From contig NC_081410.1 in NCBI RefSeq assembly GCF_030272615.1, positions 121,458,640 to 121,522,639 on the forward strand: a stretch of 64,000 nt of DNA, read 5' to 3'. Shown piece by piece: positions 46,417 through 56,780 of this stretch. How positions within the stretch are numbered: position 1 is the stretch's first letter; each line of letters starts with the position of its first letter. The translations under genes and the position numbers were made by a program. The stretch is from Cryptomeria japonica (Eukaryota > Streptophyta > Pinopsida > Cupressales > Cupressaceae). Below the pieces are notes generated by a model. The model was given only the letters and a program-made list of their open reading frames with translations, ran no database searches and was not told the origin of the DNA.

Positions 46417-46421
46417 GTTAC
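46417..46421 (+). repeat. Right 5-bp target-site duplication of element C (GTTAC)
   Basis: Exact repeat of 28209-28213. Confidence 0.9.
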
Positions 46422-46849
46422 CTTTGTGTTTGGTTCTAGCACTTATAAACTATCCAAGATGGATGGTACACCACTCAAGGAGCCTATGGATGTCATCCAT
46501 TTGCATTAATATTATGCTTAGAAGTCTTATGTGTCATGAGAAAATGGTCATCTTGCTATGACATTTCTTCATCAACACGATTACTTACATTTGTGTTATG
46601 AATTGTTTATGTGTATGTGTGTGTTCCCCTCATTAGGAATGTGACATACATATAAATCATATTTTCTACACATTCATCTACATCTATGCATCACATTAGA
46701 TCAACATTGCATTTAATCAAACATGTATCAAATATGTGTGAATTAAACCATGATAAACATCTAAACCAATCATACATTACATGAGTGCATATATACAATG
46801 AACATGAAATAAAAGAGCACATGTCCATGAAGCCACAAAGCATAGTCAA

Positions 46850-46852
<3 letters not shown>
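46417..46852 (+). pseudogene. Element B integrase C-terminus and 3' tail
   Basis: Directly after element C the integrase barrel resumes: VFGSSTYKLSKMDGTPLKEP then MDVIHLH, equivalent to YGSGAYQLATPEDDPLDDP...MNIMHLKRFYA in D. A stop follows near 46510. The next 340 bp are 3' untranslated sequence leading into the GT microsatellite. This join is strong evidence that C split B. Confidence 0.8.

Positions 46853-46908
<56 letters not shown>
46853..46908. repeat. (TG)n microsatellite, left part
   Basis: About 28 TG units, interrupted by the solo LTR at 46909. A shorter (TG)n continues at 48132-48158 on the other side. Confidence 0.9.
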
Positions 46909-46914
<6 letters not shown>

Positions 46915-48129
46915 AAGTGGAAAATTGGGGAAGCTTAGCCAATTCACCTCTTGGAAGAAGAGGGAATTCACTAAGCTCCAATTTTCACTTGAGGGGGACT
47001 TAACATTCCAAAGAGGGGGATGAATCTACTAGATGCAATCCTAGATGATGCAAAGATTGAATACTAAGTAGATTGGAATGGATTGAAATGCAACTGACCC
47101 TCTTTTGTAAGTTGATTGATTGATTTAAGACAAAGTGCTGAAAATGGAGACAAAGTATGCGAAAACAGTGAGCTACAAATTCAGGATTCAACCATGCACC
47201 TGGATCTAAGAAGTTTGAGATGATTTGGAGCTACTCTGCGAAATCCAACAAAATTTGCAAGGACCGTATGTCTGAACAGGAGCGCCCTCCTATCGGTCCT
47301 CCGAATTTTTCGCGCGTAGAAAAGGGTTTTTTCGTCTCTGCAATTAAAGCTTAATTTCAGAAGTACAGTTGTGCACCTATTTCCTATACACGGAAAGAAA
47401 GGGAAATGTGTTGGAAATAATGGTTTGTCTTCATATCAAACCCCTATTTTGGAATTAACCAAGTGGTTGGAATAATGTAAATGAAATGACTGAAATAATA
47501 AATCCTCCTCTTTGAGGGGATGTTGAATTGAATGAAATTGAAATGCTTATACCTCCTTGTGGAGTTTTGCTTGCCTCCACATGGGATTAGGGTTTCATGA
47601 AGTAGAACGTTGATCTCCTCTTCAATGCTTGAAATCTTATCTCTATTGTTGCTCCAAATCTTGAAGGAAGACTGAAATGCTCAATTGCTCTTAAATGCAT
47701 GAATTCTTAATCTCTTGTGTATATGCCTTAGATTCCTTGGATTGATAAGATGCCAAATGAGAGGAGAAATCCCTCTTATATACTTTCTAGTGGGTTTAAT
47801 TGACCGATTTTCTAACTTGGGTCAACATAGGAGGTAATTCTCGCTTCAAAATTGAGTTAGGTCCAAGGGGAGAGGATCAAGGGAGGTCCCAAATAGGGGA
47901 TCCCAAGGTACCATGCCATGGCCCCAATGGTTCCTAAGGCACCACACCCTAGTCCTGCCCTATTTTGGGGCAGGATCAAGGTGCAAGAAGAGTGTAGGGT
48001 TGAATTGAAATATGTTTTTTATGTGCATGAGCATATTCAAGTCTCCAGTCAGGCCGAGGGGCACAAATACTAAGGCAAAGACCCAAATGTAGTCGAAAAT
48101 TGCAAGGGGTATAATTTTGGGACGTTACA
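46909..48129 (-). repeat. Element G: solo LTR inside the GT microsatellite of B
   Basis: A 1221-bp unit with TG (plus: TGTATAAAGTGG) and CA ends (GACGTTACA) lies between two GT runs. On the minus strand it starts TGTAACGTCCC and has GTATATAAGAGGG (47784-47774) followed by a promoter-proximal leader-like sequence, so the LTR is in minus orientation. No internal domain, primer site or polypurine tract is present. The target duplication is unclear because the target is a microsatellite. Confidence 0.65.
47774..47784 (-). promoter_or_regulatory. TATA box of solo LTR G
   Basis: AGTATATAAGAGGG on the minus strand, about 345 bp from the LTR start. It sets the orientation of the LTR. Confidence 0.5.
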
Positions 48130-48158
48130 ATATGTGTGCGTGTGTGTGTGTGTGTGTG
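48130..48158. repeat. (TG)n microsatellite, right part
   Basis: ATATGTGTGCG followed by (TG)n. It would be continuous with 46853-46908 if the solo LTR were absent. Confidence 0.85.
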
Positions 48159-48313
48159 AAGTCTCAGTGTACATGTGTTGCATCACTACAAAGAAATAAA
48201 AATGTGATGACAATATACATGTCTAAGAAACTATATCTGTACATGTATATATCAAAATAATATTGTACATCACTGTCAAAAAGATGAATATATATGATCA
48301 CAAAGATGTATGC

Positions 48314-50479
48314 TTAGTTCCCTTCGGAGGCATGAGTCCTCGAACTTGTTGGTGCTAGAGGATCCTGGTCTCGATGCAATAGATGGAAAACTAAGGTGGA
48401 ATGTGATTTGGTTGTTGTAGTGCTCTGTGAGTTGAGGCCTCTTAGCTCCCCACACAACTCAACCATTGTCTCCCTCTATATCTTCAGATCCTCCCTTTGG
48501 GTTTCCTCCCATCACCTCGATGTGTCTTTGTCCAGCATCAACTAGCGCATTGAGGGGTGATCAAGGTCACCAGCTACACCCTGTTGGGTAGCGTTGACTT
48601 GCCTCTGGAGGTCATTGACATGACTTTGTAGGGAATCACATTCTTTCTCAACACTCTCTTCCCTAGTCATCGCCTGGTATTACTTTGTGAGTACAGTCCG
48701 AACCTCAACTAGGGTTTGGTCCCTCTGCTCTATCACAGTGATCAATTGTGTAGCACTCTGCACCAAATTTGTCTAACCCCCCTTGTATGTCTCTGTATCC
48801 ATGCTACAAACTTGAACAGATCTGCATGTCTCCCAGCTGACTGATGAGGCCAGTATGCATCCAAGATGGACCCCCAAACATCTACTACAGGGATGATCTC
48901 AGCAAGTTCCAGGTGGATTAAACCGAACCACTTAACGATTCCCTTTGCAACCACAAAGAAAATGTCAAGATTAGTATCTACATCATAAGAAATATACATC
49001 ATCAAAATTACATCTCTACAACTATATCACATGCAAAATAAAATCATAAGTATACCTGGATCACCCCTATGCTAGTTGGGATCTCGTGGAGGCACTTTTC
49101 TCGCCTCTCCTGCCGTTGTTGCAACTATTGGTGATGGTACCCTCCTAGATAGAGCTATGGGTGATGTCAGTAGTGAAGGAGGTCATGGTCCTATAGGGGG
49201 CCTCACTTGGCTAGGGCTTGTTTTATATTGCCTTCACCTAGGCCTCTCTGGCTACTTCTTCTCCTCCTATTGCAACTCCTCCTACTCTTCTCTATCTTTT
49301 CTCAGGCCCCCAACATCATCCTCTGGAGGTCATGGAGGGAATATTGGGTGTGGGCACTTTGTACTCCACCAGTTAGAGAAGTCCTTTGTAACCTCGACAT
49401 CATCAATATCTAATTGTGACGGGTATCATCGTCAGCATTCCCCTTTGGGCTGTCTTGAACATCTCTGATCATTAGCTAAGGGAGAACATGAGTTTGCATG
49501 ATTCTCCTTGCCAACTGAATATATGTTGAGATAGCAAGGGGCATGATCAGAACCTATCCTAACTAGTGCATGCATCAATGCCAGTAGTAGGGGTAGACGA
49601 TATGATCTTGTCGATCGAGGAGGAATTTGACTCGTTGCATGTGTGGGAGTTCAATCCAATCTGTCACCCAGCTCGCCATGTTGTGGTATGGATGTCATAC
49701 AACATCACCTACCCCGAGGTGATCAAGAATCACTCTATAGTACAATAAGTCACCTATTCACTAGTCCCCTCACCATAGTGGATAGGTGTGTGCCCATGGC
49801 ATATCCACAAGCACTAGACAAGGAAATCCAATTGGCCTATTGCACGTGATGTGCTCAAACATCTATAGCTGTAGTAGTTTTCACACAATAAGGCTCTCAA
49901 ACTCATGGTACATACCTACTAAAATCATAGCCTATGTGAGAAAACATGCTATGGTCCTACACTTACACAATGCTCCGCTCTTCCATCTCTCTGATAAGTG
50001 GCATAAATCCTGCAGTGAGCTCAGATCAGTGTCCATCTATTATCACTCTTAATGCCACCATGGCAATCATGATACAATAGATGAGAGGAATGGCCACTTA
50101 TCCTTGCATGAGTGCTCATAGGTAGATGTGGTCAGTCACATCTATAGTCTGACCCAATGCCCATGTTTGTTACCCAACTAGCTTGCATGCAGAGACCGCT
50201 ACATGGGACATATGTTGACCTCAGATGGGCGGTTGCATGATTTGATAGACATAAAATAGTGTGATGATCATCTCACTAGTGGGTAGGTGGAATAACATTG
50301 TGTTAGCATCCCATCTCTCCATTAACACTTGCAATATCGGTACGCAGAATCAAAACTTGGGCATGCGATAAAATCACCAAAGTCCCACCTGTTGTAGTTG
50401 CACTCACTCTGATGCCATCAACTCATCTGCTTGATCTACAGTATCAAAAGTAGGTGTGCTCTCATACCTTGGGCAATCA
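48314..50479 (-). pseudogene. Antisense plant mobile domain (PMD) gene of element B
   Basis: On the minus strand a probable acceptor (GTTGATACAG) at 50480 is followed by PMD sequence: FYRMPKF, a stop, then LMERWDANTMLFHLPTSEM and IITLFYVYQIMQ (about 50350-50230), equivalent to ALAERWHSDTNTFH...GEITVTLDDCYQIL in C. The middle is badly decayed. The C-terminal part has VWGSILDAYWPHQSAGRHAD (about 48890), then a coiled-coil-like tail (EKECDSLQSHVNDLQRQVN, about 48640), ending HASEGN at a TAA (48316-48314). A possible first exon lies near 50870-50755. Its position between pol and the 3' LTR, on the opposite strand, is the same as in C. Frameshifts and many stops are present. Confidence 0.65.
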
Positions 50480-51336
50480 CTGTATCAACAAACACGATTG
50501 ACATCGGTTTTATCTCCAAACAAGTAAAATGCAATAAATTTTTCTAAACTATGATTTTTAATTTTTAGTCGAACGCTAGTGTGCCTTTAGATGCTAACGC
50601 GTGGACATCCTAGGATGCCAACATGTTATTCATCCTCAAATGAACGTGCAGATCCTAGACATGAGCACGATGTCCCCTGCACTGCTCAAGATCTTGAATG
50701 TTATAAAATCACTAAAAATTAGCTAAATAGTATGTTTTGAGGCGTACTTGGTTTGGCTCCTTGCCTTGCTCCATGACAGTGAGTAGCTCCTCAATCTCTA
50801 TTGCCCTCAACTCTTGTCTACGAGGCACTTTTTCTCTAGCTCTGTAGAAATCTCTAGAAAAATGTATCTAATGAATAGTGATAATGATCCTTCTAGGAAC
50901 CCACTCATCGAGTATATAACTAGTTTTTTTCCCAAAATTTGAAAAAATTTCTTCTAAGACAGTCTTGGCTTCTCTTCCTTTTTGTTTTCCTCACCTCTTT
51001 GGGGGCAAAACATGAGGAGGCATATACTCAATATTTATCATATTTTTCAATTCCGACTTGTACTAACACTTCTTAAGGATTCTTCTCGCCGAAGAAGTTT
51101 CTTTCATCTTTGCGTTGTTGATTTTGGGACCTGTTTTACAGTTTTCGAATTGTCATTCTAAACACTATAGTTTTCAACAAGTACTTGGGGCATGGTTTGT
51201 ATATGGCTAGTCAATCTCTACAACCTCTACAATATCCTTTTTATTATTTACTACATTTATTGCACTGCATGATTTTAATGAATTCATCTTTTTGGACAAC
51301 TTTAGTGCACCTGTTCCCTTCAGTCAATTAGTTCAC
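50480..51336 (-). other. Element B region between antisense PMD gene and 3' LTR
   Basis: Mostly non-coding. A possible PMD first exon (RAREKVPRRQELRAIEIEEL, minus strand, about 50850-50770) ends near a GTACGC donor-like site, and 50750-50485 would be its intron. A G-rich tract (TTTGGGGGCAAAAC) at about 50997 resembles a second polypurine tract. Confidence 0.4.
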
Positions 51337-51352
51337 TAAAGTGGGGGCAAAA
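51337..51352 (+). other. Polypurine tract of element B
   Basis: TAAAGTGGGGGCAAAA directly precedes TGCAGTGTC. It matches the tracts of D and C in position and composition and defines the start of the B 3' LTR. Confidence 0.7.
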
Positions 51353-52552
51353 TGCAGTGTCATAAATTATGCCCTGTACATTTATGATACTTATGTATGG
51401 CGCCCAAATCATTAATGACAAGGTTCATGATCAAGATTTTACCATTATGACATCATGGCCTCTAAAGACAAAGTGCCACCAATCTTCCTAAATCCTTGAT
51501 TAGGGTTATGTTTGGATGGACGACAACACGACGCGCAAACATCCCAATAATTCTTGAATCCATAATAGCATATTCGACATTAGCCTTTTGAAGATGTGTA
51601 TCATTTAGCTTGGGCACATCCGAAATGGTCACTCACGCTCATTCCAGTTTTAAAAGATGATTCTCTTATTCATTTTTCTTCTTTTTAGCTTCTTGATATC
51701 TAGGTGCTTTTGCGAAAATCAATGCAATCTCTAGTGTGGCTCTCATAATCTTGAACTCTTTATTATACTCTTGGAATTCTCACAACAACGATCTTGTCTC
51801 GAGCTTTGTCACACTCTTATCTCAAGAGAGGAATTTGGCTAAAATGCTTTGTCTTCTCTCTTATCTCATGCATCTTAATGTTGCATTATCACATCTAGTA
51901 AATATTTAAATGCATCTATTGCCTAGTTGCATTTAGTATATTTATCTTTATATCGTATGCAATAGGGGTTATTATCCATTAAGCGAGGTTTGTTTCTATT
52001 GTTCTATCATTTTATCATTCAATCTTATGTAATATGGGTTTTCCTCCACTACATGAGGTTTGTTTTTGTTACATTTTATCATTCTATATATTCTATCAAT
52101 CTACTTGTCTATGGCAGTGGAAACACCAAAGCAGGAGTTTCACTAAGGCATACCCCTATATAGCCCTAACATTTTCCCTTGTCTCTATGTGTGCAAGTGC
52201 TGAACAGGTTCTGTGTTGCTAAGAGCACATTTTGGAATACTTTTGGTGTGCTTTCGAGTCTTTGTCCGTACAGACGACAACACGGTGTGCAGATGTCCTT
52301 GTAGCTTGTTGGCGTCCTAAACTTGAGACTGAATTATTCCTATATTATAATTTATCTTATGTTTACATACTTCTCTAGTAATTAGAATTCGATTATTTTG
52401 TTGTGTACTTTAATATTCTGTAGTTTTAATACATTAGTTTATTGGTTATTTATTCATGTTATTTTTATCTCTTGGCTCACCTTTAGCATCAGTTTAGTGC
52501 TATAGCGCAAGGGCATATTTGTTCCTTGAGATTTGTCATCTTGAGGGTAACA
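51353..52552 (+). repeat. Element B 3' LTR (right end approximate)
   Basis: The start (TGCAGTGTCATAAATTATGCC) is set by the polypurine tract. The end is placed at GAGGGTAACA (52552) because the sequence then becomes AT-rich and unrelated. No second copy is in the window for comparison, so the right boundary is tentative. Both TG start and CA end fit an LTR. Confidence 0.5.
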
Positions 52553-52799
52553 AATCCCTTCCTACACAATTCTAAACTAATTAGTAAAATTTAATCATTT
52601 AATAATTTTTTTATATATTTAAACTTTTTTGATGCTTTAAATTTTAGAAGCGTTAACACTTCTTAAGAAATATAATTTTATTTTTAATAAATGATATTTT
52701 GATGTTTTTAAATTAAAATTAAAATTTTATTTCATAAAAAAATGTAAATATTTATCAATTAATAATGTTGATAAAAAAATGGATAAATTAAGGTACTCT
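52553..52799. other. AT-rich spacer
   Basis: About 250 bp, very AT-rich, between the B LTR and the LINE. I see no gene or repeat in it. Confidence 0.6.
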
Positions 52800-53022
52800 A
52801 CTACTTCGAAGCAAATACATTGGCATTCAAAGAGCAGTAACCAATGAAAAGGAGGAATGGCACAAACTACCAATAGAACACGTTGTTATCCCCCCGAATT
52901 CATGCAGGGAGTGAATCAAATACCGTTAGGGAATATCAGGAATGAAAAAAGAAAAAACCAAAGCAGGAAAGGAGAAAAAAATAACGAATATGCAACAAAC
53001 AAAGTAGAAGAAATCTAAACCA

Positions 53023-53640
53023 ATGTCTCAAATCTTGCAAATTCTTGAAGTGGATTTCCTTAAAGAACACAAAATTATAGCTACAGTAATTGGAGCAAAG
53101 TCTACTAGGAGGGAGATAAGACAATGGATGGTGGAAAGGTGAGGTTTAAATGTAGATATTTATTTCCTTTCCAATCATTTTTTTATGGTAATCCTTGAAT
53201 AAAAGGATCAAAGAGATAAAATACTAAAGACCGAACATCGATGGTTTGGAGACAAGCTAATCTAACCCAAACATGGGTGCAAAATTACCAACATAGGAGT
53301 TATGCCCCAATTGAATGTGTGTTATGGATCTGGTTAAATGACCTACCATTTGAATATGGAACAAAGTATTTTCTGCATCATATTGGATCGAAATTAGGAA
53401 TGGTGGTATGGTAAATGGTGCAAGGAGATTCTGCATTATTTGTAAGAATCAAACTTATTTCAATCAAACCCATCCCTATACAAATCAATCTATCAACAAA
53501 ATCAAGAAAATGGAAGCAAAATATAGAAATTGAGGAGCCAAAATTCTACTACTTGAATTGCAATAACAGAACCCTAAATCGAAACCCATGTAGTGGAAAA
53601 GAAAGAAAACAAATCTAAAAATATGGGAATCAAAAGGGTA
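53023..53640 (+). pseudogene. LINE ORF1 (DUF4283-like, with degenerate zinc knuckle)
   Basis: It starts at ATG 53023 (MSQILQILEVDFLKEHKI), then RREIRQWMVER, GLNVDIYFLSNHFFMV, a shift of frame near 53190-53280, then APIECVLWIWLNDLPFEYGT, HHIGSKLGMVV, KLISIKPIPIQINLSTK and IEEPKFYYLNCNNRTLNRNP, in which the CCHC knuckle is nearly lost. This order is that of DUF4283 proteins encoded by plant L1 ORF1, which coat the LINE RNA. Several stops and frameshifts. Confidence 0.65.
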
Positions 53641-54658
53641 AGAACAAGAAACAATCGGATCACATATGCAAGGAACTAAATACACAAAGTTAGAAGGAAA
53701 AGAGGAAATCTACAACCCAACTAGTAAGGGTTCCCAAGAAATAATTGCAAAAGATTATGTTTCAAAGGAAAACATCCTAGAAATGCAAAAAAAAGGACAA
53801 CAATAAATCTCCAAAAGTACAGGGCAAGGGAAGAGTAGACACAAAAATATTAGTTGCATCCAATGTAACACTGAAGATGAACACAAAAGAAATAATCCAA
53901 GAAACAAACAAAAGTGTCAAGAAAAGGCTAGAAAGAACAAAGGATGAAAGCAAGAAAAGACTAAAAATAAACAAAAGGGAGAAGTTAGAAGCAATGACAG
54001 AAACACAAAATATGAATTTGAAAGAAATATAAGAACTTCAAGCATCAAATGAAGATACAAAAAATGACGAGGAAGAAATATCATATGAACTTGACATTCT
54101 TGAGCCCAAAACTATAAGTCAAACAACCAATCTCCTCAACAATGGCTTCTACAGGAAAGGTAAAGGAAGAAAATCAATTAAACAGAAAAGAGAAGAGGAA
54201 ACCCTATAGAGAGAACATACATCAATAAAAATATATTTTCTCAGATCAAGACCCAAAGGAGAAACCCCCTCCTTTGGGAAGAAATTAAGACCCTCAATTG
54301 GAATATTAGGGCCTAAACACCCCTAACAAAAGATGCTTTGTAAAGCATCACTTTGAGATACAACACACAGACATTATCCTCATACAGGAAATCAAACTAA
54401 CAAAGAAATATACAGAACAATTCATAAAGCATTATAATTAATGGAAAGGTCATGTTTTGTGGAAGTCGTGGGAACTTCAGGACGCTTAGGCATATTGTGG
54501 AGGCCCAACTAGGTATAGGTAGAAATAGAACAATATTCAAACAAATGGCAATTGGAAAAGGTACGTAGCTTATAATCCTCTTTATGTTTTTCAATTTTAA
54601 TATATATGGACCAATCAAAACATATGATAAAAATAACCTATGGATAGAACTAAGTAAT

Positions 54659-54678
54659 AAAATTGCAACCATTTGGAG
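54659..54678. repeat. Left target-site duplication of the SINE
   Basis: AAAATTGCAACCATTTGGAG, repeated at 55372-55390 with a one-base difference. A long, imprecise duplication of this kind is what LINE machinery leaves. Confidence 0.85.
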
Positions 54679-55371
54679 ATGTCCCTGTAGCACAATGACA
54701 ATTCTAAAGCCCTATTGTTTGGGCAGTCCTTTGTTCGAGTCCCTGCAGGTTCCTACATTCCTAACTGGTGTACTATCTACGAGGTGTACGGACAACGGTC
54801 CATGGTTGCAAGTCAAAGGGGATGTTAATGCTTGATTCCATTACTAACTCGACGGTTGGCTGATCAATTGCTCCTCAACACTTACAAAATAATGGAAGAT
54901 GATGTGAGGTGTTAAGGCCTTGACTTTGGTTGCAAACAGTAAATCGAACTAACTAGTTGGTGGAGTGATAAGGTGGGAGTAGTGATTGGAGAGATAAGGA
55001 GGAAATAGCTTGGAGAGATAAGGAGGCTCGAGCTTCGCAAATGGAGAGATAAGGAGGGTCGCGATTGGTGGAGTGATAAGGAGGTGCTCGCTCATGGTTG
55101 TGGAGGGATAAGGTGAACATGCAAAGAGATAAGGTGTGGGAGTTATATGGAGATGTATGGAGCGATAAGGAGAGATTGAATGGAGTGATAAGGTGTGGAG
55201 AGATAAAGTGTGCATGGAGTGATAAGGTGAGATGATTTCAGAGATCAAAATATGGAGTTGTTATTACCTCATCATTCAAGATAATGTACTTGGGTATGGA
55301 GTCCCCCTTTGTGGCCCCACTAGTTCATAGCTCCAATAAAAAGCAATTATCAACCAAAAAAATAAATAAAT
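54679..55371 (+). mobile_element. tRNA-headed SINE with internal minisatellite (0.69 kb)
   Basis: The head has pol III-type promoter boxes: TAGCACAATGACA (54688, box A-like) and TTGTTCGAGTCCC (54731, box B-like), 43 bp apart. The body holds eleven GATAAGG units (54965-55230). The 3' end is an A-rich tail (AAAAAAATAAATAAATAAA) directly before the second target copy. Most plant SINEs are 100-350 bp; the excess length is largely the minisatellite. I do not recognise the family. Confidence 0.75.
54965..55230 (+). repeat. GATAAGG minisatellite inside the SINE
   Basis: Eleven units of (G)GAG(A/T)GATAAGG(A/T)G at about 54967, 54992, 55014, 55046, 55073, 55106, 55124, 55161, 55183, 55200 and 55219, with spacers of 7-25 bp. 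Confidence 0.85.
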
Positions 55372-55510
55372 AAAATTGCAACCATTTGAGAACTCTACAT
55401 TCCAGGATACGATTTTAATGTCATCGTGGATACAAATGAAAAATTAGGAGGCATTAGGAGAGTTACACAGGTACAAAATAATTTCCAAACATATGTAAAC
55501 AATAACTCCC

Positions 55511-55628
55511 TTACTGACTACCAACCTACAAATGGAAAATTCACTTGGAACAACCACAGATCTGGTTTTACAAACATATATGTGGTTGTTACAAGTGAAT
55601 TTTCCATTTGTAGGTTTGCAGTCAATAA
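55511..55628. repeat. Fold-back inverted duplication in LINE ORF2
   Basis: Left arm 55511-55558 and right arm 55581-55628 are inverted copies (about 44 of 48 match), with a 22-bp loop. The right arm replaces coding sequence. Confidence 0.9.
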
Positions 55629-55654
55629 TTCAACCCTTTTGGCAAAAATTTTGC

Positions 55655-55972
55655 AGATTTTATACCAATATCATTGGCCAACATAGCATACAAAATCATT
55701 TCTAAAGTGATAGCAAATATATTGAAAACAATACTGCCAAAAATAATATCAGAAGAACAAAGTAGTTTCATCCTAGCAAGAAACATTACAAATGGCATAA
55801 TAATAGCTCACGAAGTAATACACTCAATTTGCGAAGAAAATCTAAAACACACGATTCTAAAATTAGGTATTAGCAAGGCCTATGACAAATTAAAATGGTA
55901 TTTTCTAATGCAACTTATGGAAAAGTTTGGTTTCAAACAAGAATGGCTAAAATAGATATTTAGTTGTATATT
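55655..55972 (+). pseudogene. LINE ORF2 reverse transcriptase fragment
   Basis: PISLANIAYKIISKVIAN-like sequence (read across a frame change near 55665), ILPKIISEEQSSFILARN, GIIIAHEVIHSI and LKLGISKAYDKLKW. In LINE RTs the last block normally reads LDISKAYD; here the aspartate is glycine. A stop (TAG) is at 55953, and copia LTR sequence replaces the rest from 55973. Confidence 0.75.
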
Positions 55973-56780
55973 TGTTGGCATATGATGAAGCGGTGATAAT
56001 GTATGTTGTCATTGATGTCAATAAATGAACAGATATATGGTACTCAAGCAGGTGAACCGGTATAAACCGGTGTGAAGACTGGAAGTGGCTATAGTCAACC
56101 AGGATGGAGTGAACCGCTGTCGGGGTTCACAGGTTGGGGTTCATAGTTTGACTACCGGTTTGTAGTCTGAGTTCAGCTTGAGGGTTTCCAGTTTGGCAAT
56201 TTGGCTTGTGCGGTGCAACCGATGATGTTCTATGATGAGTTAGTTAAGAGATAAGGATGAGATCGACAGGCCACATCAGCTATGTGCATGTGAAGATCGA
56301 ATGCATTGAATGTCTACCTTAGGAATATGCGTTTTTCTTAGAGGTATGAGAAAAGCGCATGATGGGTTACTATTTTCCAGATGCAGTGAAGATCAGACGA
56401 TGCAAAATCACTTGAGATATGTTTTACATCGTTTCACTCTATGCAATATGTTTGGACAGTCAGGAGAGGACCGCTTGTAATTGTAAACCTAAAATGTTTA
56501 GGGTTTAGGGTTTTTGCTACCGACCTAATTGTTGTCTATAAGGTCGATGATGTTCGTTATTGTAAGTGTTGGCAAAGAGACTTGTCGAACCAGGGTGTAG
56601 AATCTACAGAGTATGATTGCAGAGGAGAGGAATTGAAAAGGATCTACCTTAGCAAGTAGTGTTGTTATCATATCAGAGCTTTAGCTGTTGACTTCTACCA
56701 TCTCAACAGAAGGAAAATCCCTTGACCGGGTAGCTTTAACAGGCTTGTTGCAAATCCTCTAACCAGGTGACTCTGTAAAG
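55973..56780 (+). repeat. Element E: Sirevirus-like Ty1/copia LTR sequence
   Basis: It starts TGTTGGCATATG within the LINE RT and carries TTGTCATTGATGTCAA, also present near the start of the F LTR. Downstream are repeated CTTGACCGGGTAGC / CTCTAACCAGGTGAC blocks (56720-56770). TATCATATCAGAGCTTTAG (56670) resembles a methionine-tRNA primer site but lies inside the LTR-like run. The right end is lost in unassigned sequence. Confidence 0.55.

Larger units (their letters stand above)
8078..52552 (+). mobile_element. Element B: old Tat-type Ty3/gypsy scaffold, interrupted by A, D, C and G
   Basis: When the inserted elements are skipped, coding blocks run in plus-strand order: protease start (8225-8667), protease end, G-patch, RT, RNase H, archaeal-type RNase H and integrase (23962-28213), integrase C-terminus (46417-46516), 3' tail, antisense PMD pseudogene (50479-48314, minus), polypurine tract (51337-51352) and 3' LTR (51353-about 52552). 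The joins at D and C continue the same protein families across the gap, and the C join has an exact GTTAC duplication. The 5' LTR and most of gag are out of the window or destroyed. Many frameshifts make this the most decayed gypsy copy here. The listed span includes the nested elements. Confidence 0.8.
54300..55640 (+). pseudogene. LINE ORF2 endonuclease region
   Basis: WNIRGLNTPNK (54303) is the usual AP-endonuclease start, followed by DIILIQEIKLTKK (54372, with the catalytic-type glutamate). After the SINE, YDFNVIVDTNEKLGGIRR (55405) corresponds to the GDFN block, and PTNGKFTWNNHRSG (55528) to the T-x-W block. The remainder, with the SDH block, is replaced by an inverted duplicate of the preceding sequence. 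The enzyme would nick target DNA; here it is broken. Confidence 0.7.
52800..55972 (+). mobile_element. L1-type LINE remnant, interrupted by a SINE and truncated by copia LTR E
   Basis: Plus-strand order: ORF1 with a DUF4283-like domain (53023-53640), an A/G-rich ORF1 tail (to about 54200), ORF2 endonuclease (54304-55575) split by a SINE at 54679-55371, a fold-back duplication (55511-55628), and part of the RT (55660-55970). The 5' start is uncertain. The 3' half (most of RT and the poly-A tail) is lost because copia LTR sequence starts at 55973. Plant L1 LINEs usually have this two-ORF plan. Confidence 0.75.

Noticed and set aside
46691-47003. Open frames with His-Thr or Val-Cys runs
   Set aside because: They are translations of the GT microsatellite.
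49076-50052. Several plus-strand open frames with Ser/Leu-rich products
   Set aside because: They overlap the antisense PMD pseudogene of B and show no domain; they are shadows.
54679-54760. tRNA gene
   Set aside because: Box A and B are degenerate, no cloverleaf can be drawn with confidence, and the segment lies at the head of an element with A-tail and target duplication.
56660-56690. TATCATATCAGAGCTTTAG as a methionine-tRNA primer-binding site that would end LTR E
   Set aside because: The LTR-like repeated blocks continue past it and the first bases are not a clean TGGTATCAGAGC, so I do not place an LTR end there.
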